Part shown: positions 25,465 through 35,223 of the stretch, in pieces
Layout: each line of letters opens with the position of its first letter
How positions within the stretch are numbered: position 1 is the stretch's first letter
Assembly: GCA_016177735.1 (NCBI GenBank)
Contig: JACOUS010000014.1
Span: forward strand, 1-64,000
Direction: 5' to 3'
Origin: Ignavibacteriales bacterium
GTDB lineage: Bacteria > Bacteroidota > Ignavibacteria > Ignavibacteriales > Melioribacteraceae
DNA: 64,000 nucleotides
Position numbers and translations under genes: made by a program
The notes under the pieces: generated by a model
Database searches by the model: none
Seen by the model: only the letters and a program-made list of their open reading frames with translations
What the model was told of the DNA's origin: nothing

Positions 25465-26823
25465 ATGTTTATCGATACCCACGCACATTTATTTTATCCG
25501 AACTTTAACGGCGAAGTTGATAAAATAATCGATCGCGCGAAACAAGCCGGCGTAGATTACATACTCGTTCCGGCAACCGATGTCGCTTCTTCGATTCAAG
25601 CGATTGGATTGGCGGACAAATACGATTTCATTTATGCTTCGGTCGGAGTTCATCCGCACGATACTAAAGAATGGAACAGCGAAATAATTCCGCAGTTGGA
25701 AGAATTGGCAAAACATAAAAAAGTTGTTGCTATCGGTGAAATAGGATTGGATTACTATTACGATTTTTCTCCGCGCGATAAACAATTGCAAGCATTCGAG
25801 GAACAAATTGAACTTGCGCTGAAACTCAAACTGCCGGTAATCATTCACAACCGCGAATCGAACGATGATATAATGTCGTTCGCACGAAAATATAAAGAGA
25901 GCGGGCTGCGCGCGCAGTATCATTGTTTTGCCGGATCAATTGCCGATGCACGCGAACTTATCGAAATGCATCACTACATTTCTTTCCCGGGCAACATAAC
26001 ATTTAAAAAAGCCGACACACTCAGAAATGTACTGAGCCGCATCTCGGTAGAAGATTTATTGCTCGAAACAGATTCACCTTTTATGACACCGGTTCCGCAC
26101 CGCGGCGAAAGAAATGAGCCGGCTTTGATTAAATTAACTGCAGAAAAAATTGCAGAAGTACATAAATTAAGAGTGGAAGACGTGGCACAAACAACATCAT
26201 TCAACGCACACAAACTTTTCGGAATCGGGAATAAACCAACGTTAAGTTTTACATACCAGATCGGTCAATCACTTTACATCAACGTTACGAATCGCTGCAA
26301 TGCCGATTGTGTTTTCTGTGACCGCAAAGGCGAAGCTGTAATTAACGGCTACAATTTGAAAATGAAAAAATCCGAAGAACCCGAAGCCGATGTTTATATC
26401 AAAGAAATCGGCGACCCGAAAAAATATAATGAGATTGTTTTCTGCGGTTACGGCGAACCAACTATCCGATGGGATGTTGTTAAAGAAGTTGCTAAATATG
26501 TAAAAGATAACGGCGGCAAAACAAGAATGAATACAGACGGACACGGAAGTTACATTAACAAACGCGATATCACTTTCGAACTTGCCGGATTGATTGACAC
26601 TATTTCCATCAGTTTGAATTCTACCGATCCGGAACAGTATGCAAAATTAATGCGCGTTGATCCATCGATGCACAAAGAGATGCTCGACTTTGCAAAGAAA
26701 GCTAAAAACTATACTCACGTTGTTTTGTCGATTGTCGGGTTAAGCGAAGTTGACAGCGCCGCCGCCAAAAAATTTGTTGTTGAAGAAGTCGGCGTTGATT
26801 TTAGAGAGAGAGAATATTTTTAA
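25465..26823 (+). CDS. TatD-family metal-dependent nuclease fused to a radical SAM domain
   Basis: Residues about 1-255 are a TatD hydrolase: FIDTHAHLFYP metal site, VGVHPHD, AIGEIGLDYYYDFSPRD, PVIIHNRES, QYHCFAGS, and TDSPFMTPVPHRGERNEP. From about residue 265 a radical SAM domain follows: YINVTNRCNADCVFCDRKG with the CxxxCxxC cluster, IVFCGYGEPTIRW, TRMNTDGHG, and ISISLNSTD. Separate TatD and a TatD-linked radical SAM protein are known as neighbours; here they are one polypeptide of 452 residues. TatD enzymes are 3'-5' exonucleases; the SAM domain's target is unknown. I start at the ATG at 25465 with AAAGGAAG upstream. The last residues end abruptly at GVDFREREYF. Confidence 0.9.
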   Translation: MFIDTHAHLFYPNFNGEVDKIIDRAKQAGVDYILVPATDVASSIQAIGLADKYDFIYASVGVHPHDTKEWNSEIIPQLEELAKHKKVVAIGEIGLDYYYDFSPRDKQLQAFEEQIELALKLKLPVIIHNRESNDDIMSFARKYKESGLRAQYHCFAGSIADARELIEMHHYISFPGNITFKKADTLRNVLSRISVEDLLLETDSPFMTPVPHRGERNEPALIKLTAEKIAEVHKLRVEDVAQTTSFNAHKLFGIGNKPTLSFTYQIGQSLYINVTNRCNADCVFCDRKGEAVINGYNLKMKKSEEPEADVYIKEIGDPKKYNEIVFCGYGEPTIRWDVVKEVAKYVKDNGGKTRMNTDGHGSYINKRDITFELAGLIDTISISLNSTDPEQYAKLMRVDPSMHKEMLDFAKKAKNYTHVVLSIVGLSEVDSAAAKKFVVEEVGVDFREREYF

Positions 26824-26891
26824 TTCTCTCTTCGATTTTTAACGAGGGTACAAACCGGTTATAAATTTTTCAACAAGATAAAAATGAAATT

Positions 26892-28316
26892 GTGAATCAG
26901 GAAAAGAAATTTCTAATCATACTGTTTTTATTTATTCAATCGCTCACGGCGGCACAAGTACCCGATTCAACATTTATCAAAGAAATTGACAGCCTTCTCA
27001 CCGATGAAATTTTTACTCCCGCACAAAAAGCAATTATTGTTTACGATTTAACAGCCGAAAAAACTCTTTACTCAAAAAATGGGAAGCTGTTGTTCCATCC
27101 GGCATCAACTCAAAAAATATTAACGACTTCCTCCGCTCTACTTTTTCTCGATGATTACAAATTCAAAACTACTGTTTATTACGATGGTGAAATCGACGAC
27201 TCAATTTGCAGCGGAAACCTTTACATCGCCGGCGGATTCGATCCCGATTTTACTTCGAATGACCTCGACTCGGTTGCGAAAGAAATCAAACAGTACGGCA
27301 TCAAAGAAATAAAAGGAAATTTATACGCAGATGTTTCGATGATGGATTCTCTCTTTTGGGGCGAAGGCTGGATGTGGGATGATGATCCGAATTTATTTGC
27401 AGCATATCTCAGTCCGCTTTCTATTAATGATAACGGCATCCAAATAATTGTTGAGCCGGATACGGTTAATCAAAAAGTTATTGTACGCACAATTCCCGAA
27501 ACAAAATTTGTCGAGATAGAAAATAAATTATCACTTGCCGAAAAAGATTCTTCCGATTTTAAAATAGAACGCGATTGGCTCAGCCGTTCAAATAAAATTA
27601 CTGCAAACGGATTCATTTCAAAAAAAGAGAAACCCGATACAACTGCTGTAAGTATTTTCAATCCGTCTCTCTATTTTATAACATTGTTCAACGAAGCTCT
27701 TTCCAAAAACGGGATTACAATTAAGGGCGAAACCGGTTTCAAAAAATTGAATGAAGATGCAGAAGATATTTTCACTTTCGAACGTGAGATTGATTCGGTG
27801 TTAATCAATACAAACAAAAACAGCGACAATCTTTCTGCCGAAATGATTTTGCGCGCAACGAGCTTTGAATATTTCGGTGCGCCTTCATCCGCCAAGGAAG
27901 GAATTAAACTTGTTGACAGTTTGATTACGCTTACCGGCTTTAATCCAAAAAATTTTAGAATTGTTGACGGCTCCGGACTTTCATTTTATAATTTGATCAG
28001 TGCAGAACTTCTTACATCTGTGTTAAAATATTTTTACTATAACGAGCCGGAATTATTTGTTAAACTATACAATTCATTTCCGGTTGCCGGATATGACGGC
28101 TCTTTGCAAAATAGAATGCGTGAAGGAAATTCATTCAGAAAAGTTCACGCAAAAACCGGAACAATTAGCGGCGCAAGTAATCTTGCCGGCTATATGAGTA
28201 CAAAAAATAATCACTTGATTGCATTTACAATTTTCATCCAAAATTATACGGGCGGCGCGCAGAAAGCCCGCAACATACAAGACAAAATTTGCGAAACAAT
28301 TTATAACAACAACTGA
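26892..28316 (+). CDS. dacB: D-alanyl-D-alanine carboxypeptidase/endopeptidase (PBP4 type)
   Basis: The 474-residue protein has a signal peptide (KKFLIILFLFIQSLTAAQ) and the three penicillin-binding motifs of the S13 family: SxxK at Ser72-Lys75 (HPASTQKIL), SxN as Ser-Asp-Asn in NKNSDNLSAEM, and KTG in HAKTGTISGASN. PBP4-type enzymes trim and hydrolyse peptidoglycan cross-links in the periplasm. The start is GTG at 26892. It is followed four bases later by prmA on the same strand. Confidence 0.9.
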   Translation: MNQEKKFLIILFLFIQSLTAAQVPDSTFIKEIDSLLTDEIFTPAQKAIIVYDLTAEKTLYSKNGKLLFHPASTQKILTTSSALLFLDDYKFKTTVYYDGEIDDSICSGNLYIAGGFDPDFTSNDLDSVAKEIKQYGIKEIKGNLYADVSMMDSLFWGEGWMWDDDPNLFAAYLSPLSINDNGIQIIVEPDTVNQKVIVRTIPETKFVEIENKLSLAEKDSSDFKIERDWLSRSNKITANGFISKKEKPDTTAVSIFNPSLYFITLFNEALSKNGITIKGETGFKKLNEDAEDIFTFEREIDSVLINTNKNSDNLSAEMILRATSFEYFGAPSSAKEGIKLVDSLITLTGFNPKNFRIVDGSGLSFYNLISAELLTSVLKYFYYNEPELFVKLYNSFPVAGYDGSLQNRMREGNSFRKVHAKTGTISGASNLAGYMSTKNNHLIAFTIFIQNYTGGAQKARNIQDKICETIYNNN

Positions 28317-28319
28317 ACT

Positions 28320-29171
28320 ATGAAACATTACAAACAATTCGGCATTCAAACTGAACCACAGAATAATGAAATGATCAGCGGTTTACTGTGGCAGTTGGAT
28401 CTTTCGGGAATTACGGAAACAGACAACGGCTTGATCGTTTACGCAAACGAAACCAAAACTGTTTCCGCGAAAAATATCCGCTTGATTCTCGATAAAGCGA
28501 TCACAGAAAATATCATTAAGAAATATGATTTAACCGAAGAAGAATTTGAAGACAAAAATTGGAACGAGGAATACGAAAAGAATGTCCGCGTAATTGAAGT
28601 GAGCAGCAAAATTGTTATCAAGCCTTCATTCAAAGATTATCAATTGAAAGAAGGGCAGATCATAATTACGATAGATCCCAAAATGTCTTTCGGCACCGGC
28701 GAGCACGAAACCACGCGGCTTGTACTGCTGATGTTAGAAAAACATACCAAGAAAGATGATTATGTACTCGATGTAGGAACCGGCACCGGTGTTTTGGCAA
28801 TTGCATCGGTTATGCTGGGTGCAAAAAAATCTGTTGGAATTGATAACGATGAATGGTGTCTCCTCAACGGAAGCGAGAATGTAAAACTAAACGGACTTGA
28901 AGACAAAGTTGAAATCGAACTGGCAGAATTAAATCAACTTGCTCAAAAAGATTTTGATTTGATAGTTGCAAATATCAATAAGCATATTCTTCTGGAAATA
29001 TGCGGCGACCTCAAAAATAAAATAAAACAGACCGGAACGTTGATCCTTTCCGGTCTGCTTTACAGTGATGAATTTGAAATACTGGAAAAATATTCTTCAT
29101 TCGGTTTTACATTGATAGAAAAAAATCAAATGAACGAATGGATATCTCTCGTGTTCAAAATTAAGAATTAA
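28320..29171 (+). CDS. prmA: Ribosomal protein L11 methyltransferase
   Basis: The 283-residue protein has the PrmA layout: an N-terminal substrate domain, then IDPKMSFGTGEHETTRLVL, the SAM-binding LDVGTGTGVLAIASVMLGAK, GIDNDEWCLLNGSENVKLNG, and the catalytic-type LIVANINKHILLE. PrmA trimethylates ribosomal protein L11. It overlaps the 3' end of the convergent MarR gene by 11 bases and is probably co-transcribed with dacB. Confidence 0.93.
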   Translation: MKHYKQFGIQTEPQNNEMISGLLWQLDLSGITETDNGLIVYANETKTVSAKNIRLILDKAITENIIKKYDLTEEEFEDKNWNEEYEKNVRVIEVSSKIVIKPSFKDYQLKEGQIIITIDPKMSFGTGEHETTRLVLLMLEKHTKKDDYVLDVGTGTGVLAIASVMLGAKKSVGIDNDEWCLLNGSENVKLNGLEDKVEIELAELNQLAQKDFDLIVANINKHILLEICGDLKNKIKQTGTLILSGLLYSDEFEILEKYSSFGFTLIEKNQMNEWISLVFKIKN

Positions 29172-29586
29172 ATTTCTCCAGTAAATTGATCAACCGGTTT
29201 TGTTCGTCTTCGGAAAGCTTGTTTGTAATATCGACCAAGCTTTCGAGATATTCCGGCATAATTTGATTGAGTTTGTTTTTGCCGCTGTTAGTCAGTTCGG
29301 CATACACAACCCTCCGATCTTCTTTGGAATGTATCCTTTTAACAAAGCCTTCTTTTTCAAGATTATCAACCACGCAAGTAATATTAGCTCCGGTAACCAT
29401 CATCTCTTCGCTTATTTTCTTGAGAGGAACAGTTCCTAAGCGATTCAGGATTTCCAGAACACCAAATTGTGGTGATGTCATTTTGCGGCCGTACATTTGC
29501 TTCGCTAAAAGCTTTCTGTACTTGTCGCCGGCTTTAGATACTCTATCCAAAAGCTGGAGGGCAACTGCAGCTTTTTCGGATTGCAT
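29161..29586 (-). CDS. MarR-family transcriptional regulator
   Basis: The 141-residue protein has the winged helix of MarR: TSPQFGVLEILNRLGTVPLK, EEMMVTGANITCVVDNLEKEG, FVKRIHSKEDRRVVYAELTNSGK with the DRR wing, and a C-terminal dimer helix. It could control the divergent acetolactate decarboxylase gene, which starts 168 bases upstream, but no operator is visible to me. It ends by overlapping prmA. Confidence 0.88.
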   Translation of the reverse strand: MQSEKAAVALQLLDRVSKAGDKYRKLLAKQMYGRKMTSPQFGVLEILNRLGTVPLKKISEEMMVTGANITCVVDNLEKEGFVKRIHSKEDRRVVYAELTNSGKNKLNQIMPEYLESLVDITNKLSEDEQNRLINLLEKFNS

Positions 29587-29753
29587 CTTCTACCCCTTTT
29601 ATTTAGTTATTGATACTACTGCTTCATTTGTTAATTTAGCCGTAGTTATTTTCAAGTCTTCAACTCTTTAATTTGAAAACTAACTAATTTTTTTGAAATA
29701 ATCGTGTAAAATTTTGTTTATATCATAAAAAAATTTCAAGAGTAAAAACCATT

Positions 29754-30521
29754 ATGAAAAAGTTCTTAATCTCACTCTTATTAATCTTTTCATTTGCATT
29801 TGGATGCACTTCGTTTCAACAAAATTTTGTTACACAAGTTTCAACAATCGATGCTCTTCTTTCAGGTTTGTACGAAGGAACTACCACTCTTAAAGAAGTA
29901 ATAAAACACGGAGATTTCGGCATCGGAACTTTTGATAAGCTTGACGGCGAGATGATAATTCTTGATGGTATTGTTTATCAAATCAAAGCCGATGGGAAAG
30001 TTTATCAACCGTCACATGATTTAACAACTCCGTTTTTCACGGTAACAAAATTTGAGGAGCCGGATTCTTCTTTCACTTTTTCATCAACAACTTTCAAGGA
30101 GTTTGAAAAATCTTCCGATGATTTGATCAACAACAAAAATCTTTTTTATGCAATAAAGATGAGCGGTAATTTTAAATATGTAAAAACGAGAAGTGTACCT
30201 TCGCAAACAAAACCGTACAAACCTTTGAACGAAGTGACAAAAAATCAAAGTGTGTTTGAAAAAGAAAATGTGAGCGGAACAACTGTTGGTTTCCGCTCCC
30301 CGCAATTTGCTTCCGGAATAAATGTGCCGGGTTATCATCTCCATTTTATTTCGGACGACAAAACTTTTGGCGGACATGTGCTTGATCTATCGTTCGAAAA
30401 TTGCAAAGTGGAAATTCTTCCGCTTCACAATTTTAAAATGCTGCTGCCTGAAAGTTCGGAATTTGGTGAGGCTGATTTGAAGAAAAATAGAGCTGATGAA
30501 TTAAACAAAGTTGAAAAGTAA
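29754..30521 (+). CDS. budA: Acetolactate decarboxylase with a lipoprotein signal
   Basis: The enzyme turns 2-acetolactate into acetoin. The family's zinc ligands are visible as His195-x-His197 and His208 in GYHLHFISDDKTFGGH, and STIDALLSGLYEGTTTLKEV and HGDFGIGTFDKLDGEMIILD are typical of the N-terminal half. The 255 residues include an N-terminal signal ending in a lipobox-like FAFGC, so the protein may be secreted and lipid-anchored, whereas many well-known homologues are cytoplasmic. It stands alone and is divergent from the MarR gene. The enzyme call is firm; the location is inference. Confidence 0.9.
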   Translation: MKKFLISLLLIFSFAFGCTSFQQNFVTQVSTIDALLSGLYEGTTTLKEVIKHGDFGIGTFDKLDGEMIILDGIVYQIKADGKVYQPSHDLTTPFFTVTKFEEPDSSFTFSSTTFKEFEKSSDDLINNKNLFYAIKMSGNFKYVKTRSVPSQTKPYKPLNEVTKNQSVFEKENVSGTTVGFRSPQFASGINVPGYHLHFISDDKTFGGHVLDLSFENCKVEILPLHNFKMLLPESSEFGEADLKKNRADELNKVEK

Positions 30522-30589
30522 ATCAACACAAAAGAAATAGACCACAGACTTGCTTACAGCAAGCAAGTTTAACTGATGAAACGGATTTG

Positions 30590-30640
30590 CACAGATTTAA
30601 TCCGCGAAAATCCGTCTAATCCGCGTCATCCGCGTTCTAT
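30590..30640. repeat. Intergenic ATCCGCG-type repeat downstream of trpA
   Basis: The stretch repeats AATCCGCG/ATCCGTCTAATCCGCGTC-type units, an intergenic sequence style seen in many unrelated bacterial genomes. It sits between the convergent acetolactate decarboxylase and trp operon ends. No coding potential is seen, and I do not see a clear terminator hairpin. Confidence 0.4.
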
Positions 30641-31419
30641 CTTAATTCACAAGCATTGTTCAATGTACGGATAAACTCAGGTAATGCTTTGTAATCTTCA
30701 TTAATTTTTTTTATAACTGCACTGCCGACAATCACTCCGTCACAAAACGGTAAAAATGTTTTTATGTTTTCCGGCGAAGAAATTCCAAATCCAATCAGCA
30801 TTTTATTTTTTGTAACAAGCGAGTAAGTTCGTTCCAAATTTTTCAAAACGTGCTCATCAAAATTAGTGCGCGTGCCGGTTGTGCCGGTAACACTCACGCA
30901 ATAGACAAATCCCTCACCCTTTTTGTCAATCTCTTTTATTCGCTCATCGGAAGAAGCCGGAGTGGTTAATAATATTTTTTCAAAATTATTGAAATCATTT
31001 GTGTAAAAAGATTCGTACTCGTCAATCGGAACATCCGGAACAATTAACCCAACAGCACCGGAGTTGAGCGCATCTTCGCAGAAATTTTTCGTTCCGTATT
31101 TGATAATCGGGTTCGCATAGCCCATCAGTATCAACGGCTTATCCGTTTTTGATTTTATCTTTTCGCAGAAAGAAAAAACATCTTTCATGTTAACACCGTT
31201 TTCAAGTGCGGTTTGTGATGACTGCTGAATAGTTGGTCCATCTGCAAGCGGATCGGAAAAGGGAATACCGATTTCAAGCATGTCGGCACCGTTTTCCAAA
31301 ACTGATAAAGCAAGCTCAACAAAATTTTCTTTTGCCGGGAATCCGGCAGTTAAAAAAATCGAGAGCGCTTTTCTATTTGCTTGATTTACCTTTTCGATGT
31401 ACGAAGAAATTTTTGTCAT
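30637..31419 (-). CDS. trpA: Tryptophan synthase alpha chain
   Basis: TrpA cleaves indole-3-glycerol phosphate to indole. The 260-residue protein shows [21 protein letters not shown] with the catalytic Glu, [20 protein letters not shown] with the catalytic Asp, and [14 protein letters not shown]. It is the last gene of the trp operon, and its ATG overlaps the trpB stop by four bases. Confidence 0.96.
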   Translation of the reverse strand: MTKISSYIEKVNQANRKALSIFLTAGFPAKENFVELALSVLENGADMLEIGIPFSDPLADGPTIQQSSQTALENGVNMKDVFSFCEKIKSKTDKPLILMGYANPIIKYGTKNFCEDALNSGAVGLIVPDVPIDEYESFYTNDFNNFEKILLTTPASSDERIKEIDKKGEGFVYCVSVTGTTGTRTNFDEHVLKNLERTYSLVTKNKMLIGFGISSPENIKTFLPFCDGVIVGSAVIKKINEDYKALPEFIRTLNNACELR

Positions 31420-32648
31420 AAAATTTTATCACCTATTTTGCTGATTATCGTATTCAAATCTTTATCGCCTCTGCCGCTTAGATTTACAATTGCAGTTTCT
31501 TTTTTGTTTGTCTTCGGCATAAGTGTGTTCAAGTGCGCAACCGCGTGTGCTGTTTCGAGCGCCGGAAGAATTCCCTCCAGTTTTGAAAGTAATAATGTTG
31601 CATCGAGTGCTTCATCATCCGTAACGGAAAAATATTCAACACGATGAATATCTTTCAGCAAACTATGTTCGGGACCAACGCCGGGATAATCCAGCCCGGC
31701 AGAAATAGAATGCACTTCGGAAATTTGTCCGTACTGATCTTGCAGTAAATAAGTTTTCATTCCTTGAAAAATTCCCGGCTCGCCCAATGTTAAAGTTGCA
31801 CAATGTTTGCCGGAATTCAATCCGTAACCGCCGGCTTCAACGCCGATCAATTTTACTTTTTCATCGCTGATGAAAGGATAAAAAATTCCCATTGCATTCG
31901 AGCCGCCGCCCACACACGCAACAATATAATCGGGAAGTTTATTTTCATATTCTTTGATTTGTTCTTTCGCTTCTTCGCCGATCACAGATTGAAAATCTCT
32001 CACGAGCATCGGATACGGATGCGGACCAACAACCGAACCAATTATGTAATGTGTATCCGAAACATTTGTAACCCAATCGCGGATAGCTTCGTTGGTTGCG
32101 TCCTTCAAAGTTTTGCTTCCGGATTTTACCGGCACTACTTCAGCACCGAGCATTTTCATTCTGAATACATTCAACTTCTGCCGCTCGATATCAACTTCGC
32201 CCATGTAAACGACGCATTTTAATCCGAACTTTGCACACACGGTTGCAGCTGCAACTCCGTGCTGACCGGCGCCGGTCTCTGCAATTATTCGCGTCTTGCC
32301 GAGTTTCTTCGCAAGCAAAATTTGTCCGAGTGCATTATTTAATTTGTGTGCACCGGTGTGGCACAAATCTTCTCGCTTCAAATAAATTTTTGCTCTGCCG
32401 AAATGTTCGGTTAATCTTTTTGCAAATGTGAGCGGTGTCGGTCTGCCATTGTATTCTTTCTGCAGCGCATCCAATTCATCGTTAAATTCTTTATCGAGCT
32501 TCGCTTGCTCGTAAAGTTTTTCCAATTCATCGAGTGCGGAGATCAAAGTTTCCGGTACATACTTTCCGCCGTAAATACCAAACTTCCCTTTTGCATCGGG
32601 GAAGTTATAACTTGTCCGCCCGTTAGGCGGGATTGTTTGAGTACTCAT
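31416..32648 (-). CDS. trpB: Tryptophan synthase beta chain
   Basis: TrpB condenses indole with serine using PLP. The 410-residue protein shows [33 protein letters not shown] with the PLP lysine, [13 protein letters not shown] and [15 protein letters not shown]. Codons 6-13 (IPPNGRTS) are encoded by a palindrome, CCGCC-N5-GGCGG on the plus strand, which also spans the stop of the upstream DAHP synthase gene. The two genes overlap by 26 bases. Confidence 0.96.
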   Translation of the reverse strand: MSTQTIPPNGRTSYNFPDAKGKFGIYGGKYVPETLISALDELEKLYEQAKLDKEFNDELDALQKEYNGRPTPLTFAKRLTEHFGRAKIYLKREDLCHTGAHKLNNALGQILLAKKLGKTRIIAETGAGQHGVAAATVCAKFGLKCVVYMGEVDIERQKLNVFRMKMLGAEVVPVKSGSKTLKDATNEAIRDWVTNVSDTHYIIGSVVGPHPYPMLVRDFQSVIGEEAKEQIKEYENKLPDYIVACVGGGSNAMGIFYPFISDEKVKLIGVEAGGYGLNSGKHCATLTLGEPGIFQGMKTYLLQDQYGQISEVHSISAGLDYPGVGPEHSLLKDIHRVEYFSVTDDEALDATLLLSKLEGILPALETAHAVAHLNTLMPKTNKKETAIVNLSGRGDKDLNTIISKIGDKIL

Positions 32649-33666
32649 ATAATTTTAATTCCTTGTTTACAATCGGAGCGAGATCGCTCAACTTATTTAA
32701 AAGTTCTTTGAATCTTTTCGGAGTCAAAGATTGATAACCGTCTGAAAGAGCATTCTCCGGGTCGTGATGAACTTCGAGCATCAATCCGTCTGCGCCGGCA
32801 GCAATCGATGCGAGCGCCATCTGCGGAACTTTATCCCAAATTCCAACTCCATGTGATGGATCAACAATTATAGGAAGATGCGAAGCTTGTTTAATTACCG
32901 GCACTGCATTCAAATCAAGTGTGTTGCGTGTTGATGTTTCAAAAGTTCTAATTCCTCTTTCGCAAAGAATAATATTGTAACTGCTCTGCGCCGCAATATA
33001 TTCCGCACTCAAAAGTAAATCTTCAACTGTTGCAGACATTCCGCGCTTCAACAAAACCGGTTTGCGCAATTGCCCGACTTCTTCGAGGAAAGAATAGTTC
33101 TGCATATTTCTTGCACCGAGCTGAATAATATCCGCAACCTCCGCAACTTGATTGAGCGACTGCGAATTCATTGCTTCGGTAACAATTTTCAAATCGAATT
33201 GCTCTTTCACTTCTGCAAGAATTTCCAAACCTTTTTCTTTGAGTCCTTGAAATGTGTACGGACTCGACCTCGGTTTGTACGCACCGGCTCTAAAAAATTT
33301 TATTCCCATTTTTTTCAATTGCTCTGCGATTGCAAAAGTTTGGTCTCTGCTTTCAACCGAGCACGGTCCGGCGATGATACACAATTCTTTTCCGCCGATT
33401 GAATTGCCGTCAATGTTAATAATTGTGTCATCGCTTTTCATTTGTCTGCTTACGAGTTTATATTTTTTTGTAACTCTCACAACTTCCTGAACCGAGTGCA
33501 TCATCTGAAAATCTTCTTCTTTGAGAAGATGCGTCTGCCCGGTAATTCCTATTGCAAGTTTTGATGAGCCGGGAATTTCGTGCGGCGTGCAGTTCAGTTC
33601 AACTATTTTTTGAATCACTTTATCTATATCGCTTCGCGGGGAATCGAGTCCCATTACAATTAGCAT
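32623..33666 (-). CDS. aroF: 3-deoxy-7-phosphoheptulonate synthase (DAHP synthase, type I-beta)
   Basis: The enzyme joins PEP and erythrose 4-phosphate, the first shikimate step. The 347-residue protein has an N-terminal ferredoxin-like regulatory domain ([18 protein letters not shown] to about residue 70), as in the Thermotoga-type enzyme. The barrel follows with [56 protein letters not shown] and [16 protein letters not shown] seven bases before its ATG is a strong site, after a 123-base gap following trpF. Its place inside the trp operon puts aromatic-pathway entry under Trp control. The gene symbol is by family; paralogues may exist. Confidence 0.93.
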   Translation of the reverse strand: MLIVMGLDSPRSDIDKVIQKIVELNCTPHEIPGSSKLAIGITGQTHLLKEEDFQMMHSVQEVVRVTKKYKLVSRQMKSDDTIINIDGNSIGGKELCIIAGPCSVESRDQTFAIAEQLKKMGIKFFRAGAYKPRSSPYTFQGLKEKGLEILAEVKEQFDLKIVTEAMNSQSLNQVAEVADIIQLGARNMQNYSFLEEVGQLRKPVLLKRGMSATVEDLLLSAEYIAAQSSYNIILCERGIRTFETSTRNTLDLNAVPVIKQASHLPIIVDPSHGVGIWDKVPQMALASIAAGADGLMLEVHHDPENALSDGYQSLTPKRFKELLNKLSDLAPIVNKELKLYEYSNNPA

Positions 33667-33789
33667 TTATTACTCCTTTCGATTTAACACTTACTATAAA
33701 ATTTTCTCTGTGCACTCAGTTAATTCTTAGCGTCCTCTGCGGTTAAAATCCGCCGCGGCGAATTAAAGTAGGCGCCAAGGTCGCAAAGC

Positions 33790-34407
33790 TTATTCTCTAT
33801 AATTTATTTTGTTAAACTTTATTAAAAACTCTTTCAGCTTCTGCGGATCTTTTTTACAGGGAGAAATTTCAAGCGATGATGAAACATCAATTGCTGCCGG
33901 TTTTATTTCTGAAAAAATCTGATCGAGTTTATCAATTGTGATTCCGCCGGAGAGTATAATTTTGTTTTTGTACATCGTAGGAATCGTATTCCATTTAAAA
34001 ATTTTTCCCGTTCCGCCGTATTCATTTTGTAAATATGAATCGAGCATGATGCCGCAATTTTTATAATCATCGATTATCGTCCAATCAAACTTTTCATCAA
34101 CTCTGAATGCTTTGATTACCGGCAGATGAATTTTAGAAACGTATTCGGGAAATTCATCGCCGTGTAGTTGAACTGTATTCAACCCTATTTTTTGTGCGGA
34201 CTCATTGACGATATCTACTTCTTCATTCACAAACACGCCGACCTTCATTAAAAATGGCGGCAGTTGTTTAATTATTTCTTCCGCTTTTTCAAATGTGATG
34301 TGCCTTTTACTCTTTTCATAAAAGATAAAGCCAACAGCATCCGCATTGTACTCAGCACACAACAGAGCATCTTCTATGTTTGTTATTCCGCAAATCTTCA
34401 CTTTCAT
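33790..34407 (-). CDS. trpF: Phosphoribosylanthranilate isomerase
   Basis: The 205-residue protein opens with KVKICGITNIEDALLCAEYN and shows VGFIFYEKSKRHI, VQLHGDE and LSGGITIDKLDQI, all typical of TrpF, with the catalytic Cys in the KICGIT motif. It isomerises N-(5'-phosphoribosyl)anthranilate. The ATG at 34407 overlaps the trpC stop as ATGA; the longer frame from 34419 is not needed. Confidence 0.94.
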   Translation of the reverse strand: MKVKICGITNIEDALLCAEYNADAVGFIFYEKSKRHITFEKAEEIIKQLPPFLMKVGVFVNEEVDIVNESAQKIGLNTVQLHGDEFPEYVSKIHLPVIKAFRVDEKFDWTIIDDYKNCGIMLDSYLQNEYGGTGKIFKWNTIPTMYKNKIILSGGITIDKLDQIFSEIKPAAIDVSSSLEISPCKKDPQKLKEFLIKFNKINYRE

Positions 34408-35195
34408 CGTTTGCACCATTCATTAAACTCTTTTAACGATTTGCCGATATCACCCGATCTCATAAAATGTTCACCGACAAGCAGAGCTTGCACGTTTGCA
34501 CGTTTCATCTCTTCAACATCTCCTCTCACATTTATTCCGCTTTCCGAAACAACAACAATTTCCAGCGGAAAGTATTTCATAAGATTTTTTGTTGTGGCGA
34601 GATCAACTTCAAATGTTTCGAGATTGCGGTTGTTAATGCCGATAATTTTGCTCAATTGAAAATCAATTTTATCCAGTTGATTCTCCGAATGGATTTCGAG
34701 AAGAACTTCGAGATCATTTTCGAACGCAATATTTGAAAGTTCGTCAATCTGCTGCTTTGAAAGCGCTTCGGCAATCAGCAAGATTGCATCGGCACCGTTA
34801 GCTTTCGCTTCAAAAATTTGGAACTCATCAATGATAAAATCTTTACGCAGCAGAGGAACAGTTTTTCTTTTTGCGATGTCATTCAGAAATGAAATGTGTC
34901 CTTGAAAAAATTTTCGATCGGTTAAAACGGAAACAGCATCGGCGCCGTTTTCAAAATATGTCTGTGCTGTAGCAAGATGATCAAAATCCTCTTTCAATAT
35001 TCCCTTCGATGGACTTGCTTTCTTAATTTCCGCAATCACATTTATTTTTTCTTTTTTGCTCAAAGCAGTGTAAAGACTTAACCGCTTTTTTGCAAATAAG
35101 CCGGAGTCACGAAAACTTTCGCGCGTAAAATTTTTTCGAAGCTCGGCAACTTCTTCTTTTTTTACTGCTAATATTTTTGATAGGATGTTACTCAC
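34404..35195 (-). CDS. trpC: Indole-3-glycerol phosphate synthase
   Basis: TrpC closes the indole ring by decarboxylation. Residues seen include VIAEIKKASPSKGILKEDF with the catalytic lysine, GADAVSVLTDRKFFQG, LLRKDFIIDEFQI, GADAILLIAEAL, GINNRNLETFEVD and VVSESGI. I favour GTG at 35195 (263 residues, GGGAG upstream); a TTG at 35234 would overlap trpD and lengthen it by 13 residues. Confidence 0.93.
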   Translation of the reverse strand: MSNILSKILAVKKEEVAELRKNFTRESFRDSGLFAKKRLSLYTALSKKEKINVIAEIKKASPSKGILKEDFDHLATAQTYFENGADAVSVLTDRKFFQGHISFLNDIAKRKTVPLLRKDFIIDEFQIFEAKANGADAILLIAEALSKQQIDELSNIAFENDLEVLLEIHSENQLDKIDFQLSKIIGINNRNLETFEVDLATTKNLMKYFPLEIVVVSESGINVRGDVEEMKRANVQALLVGEHFMRSGDIGKSLKEFNEWCKR

Positions 35196-35223
35196 AGCCT
35201 CTCCCAAGTTGTCGTCTTTGAAA

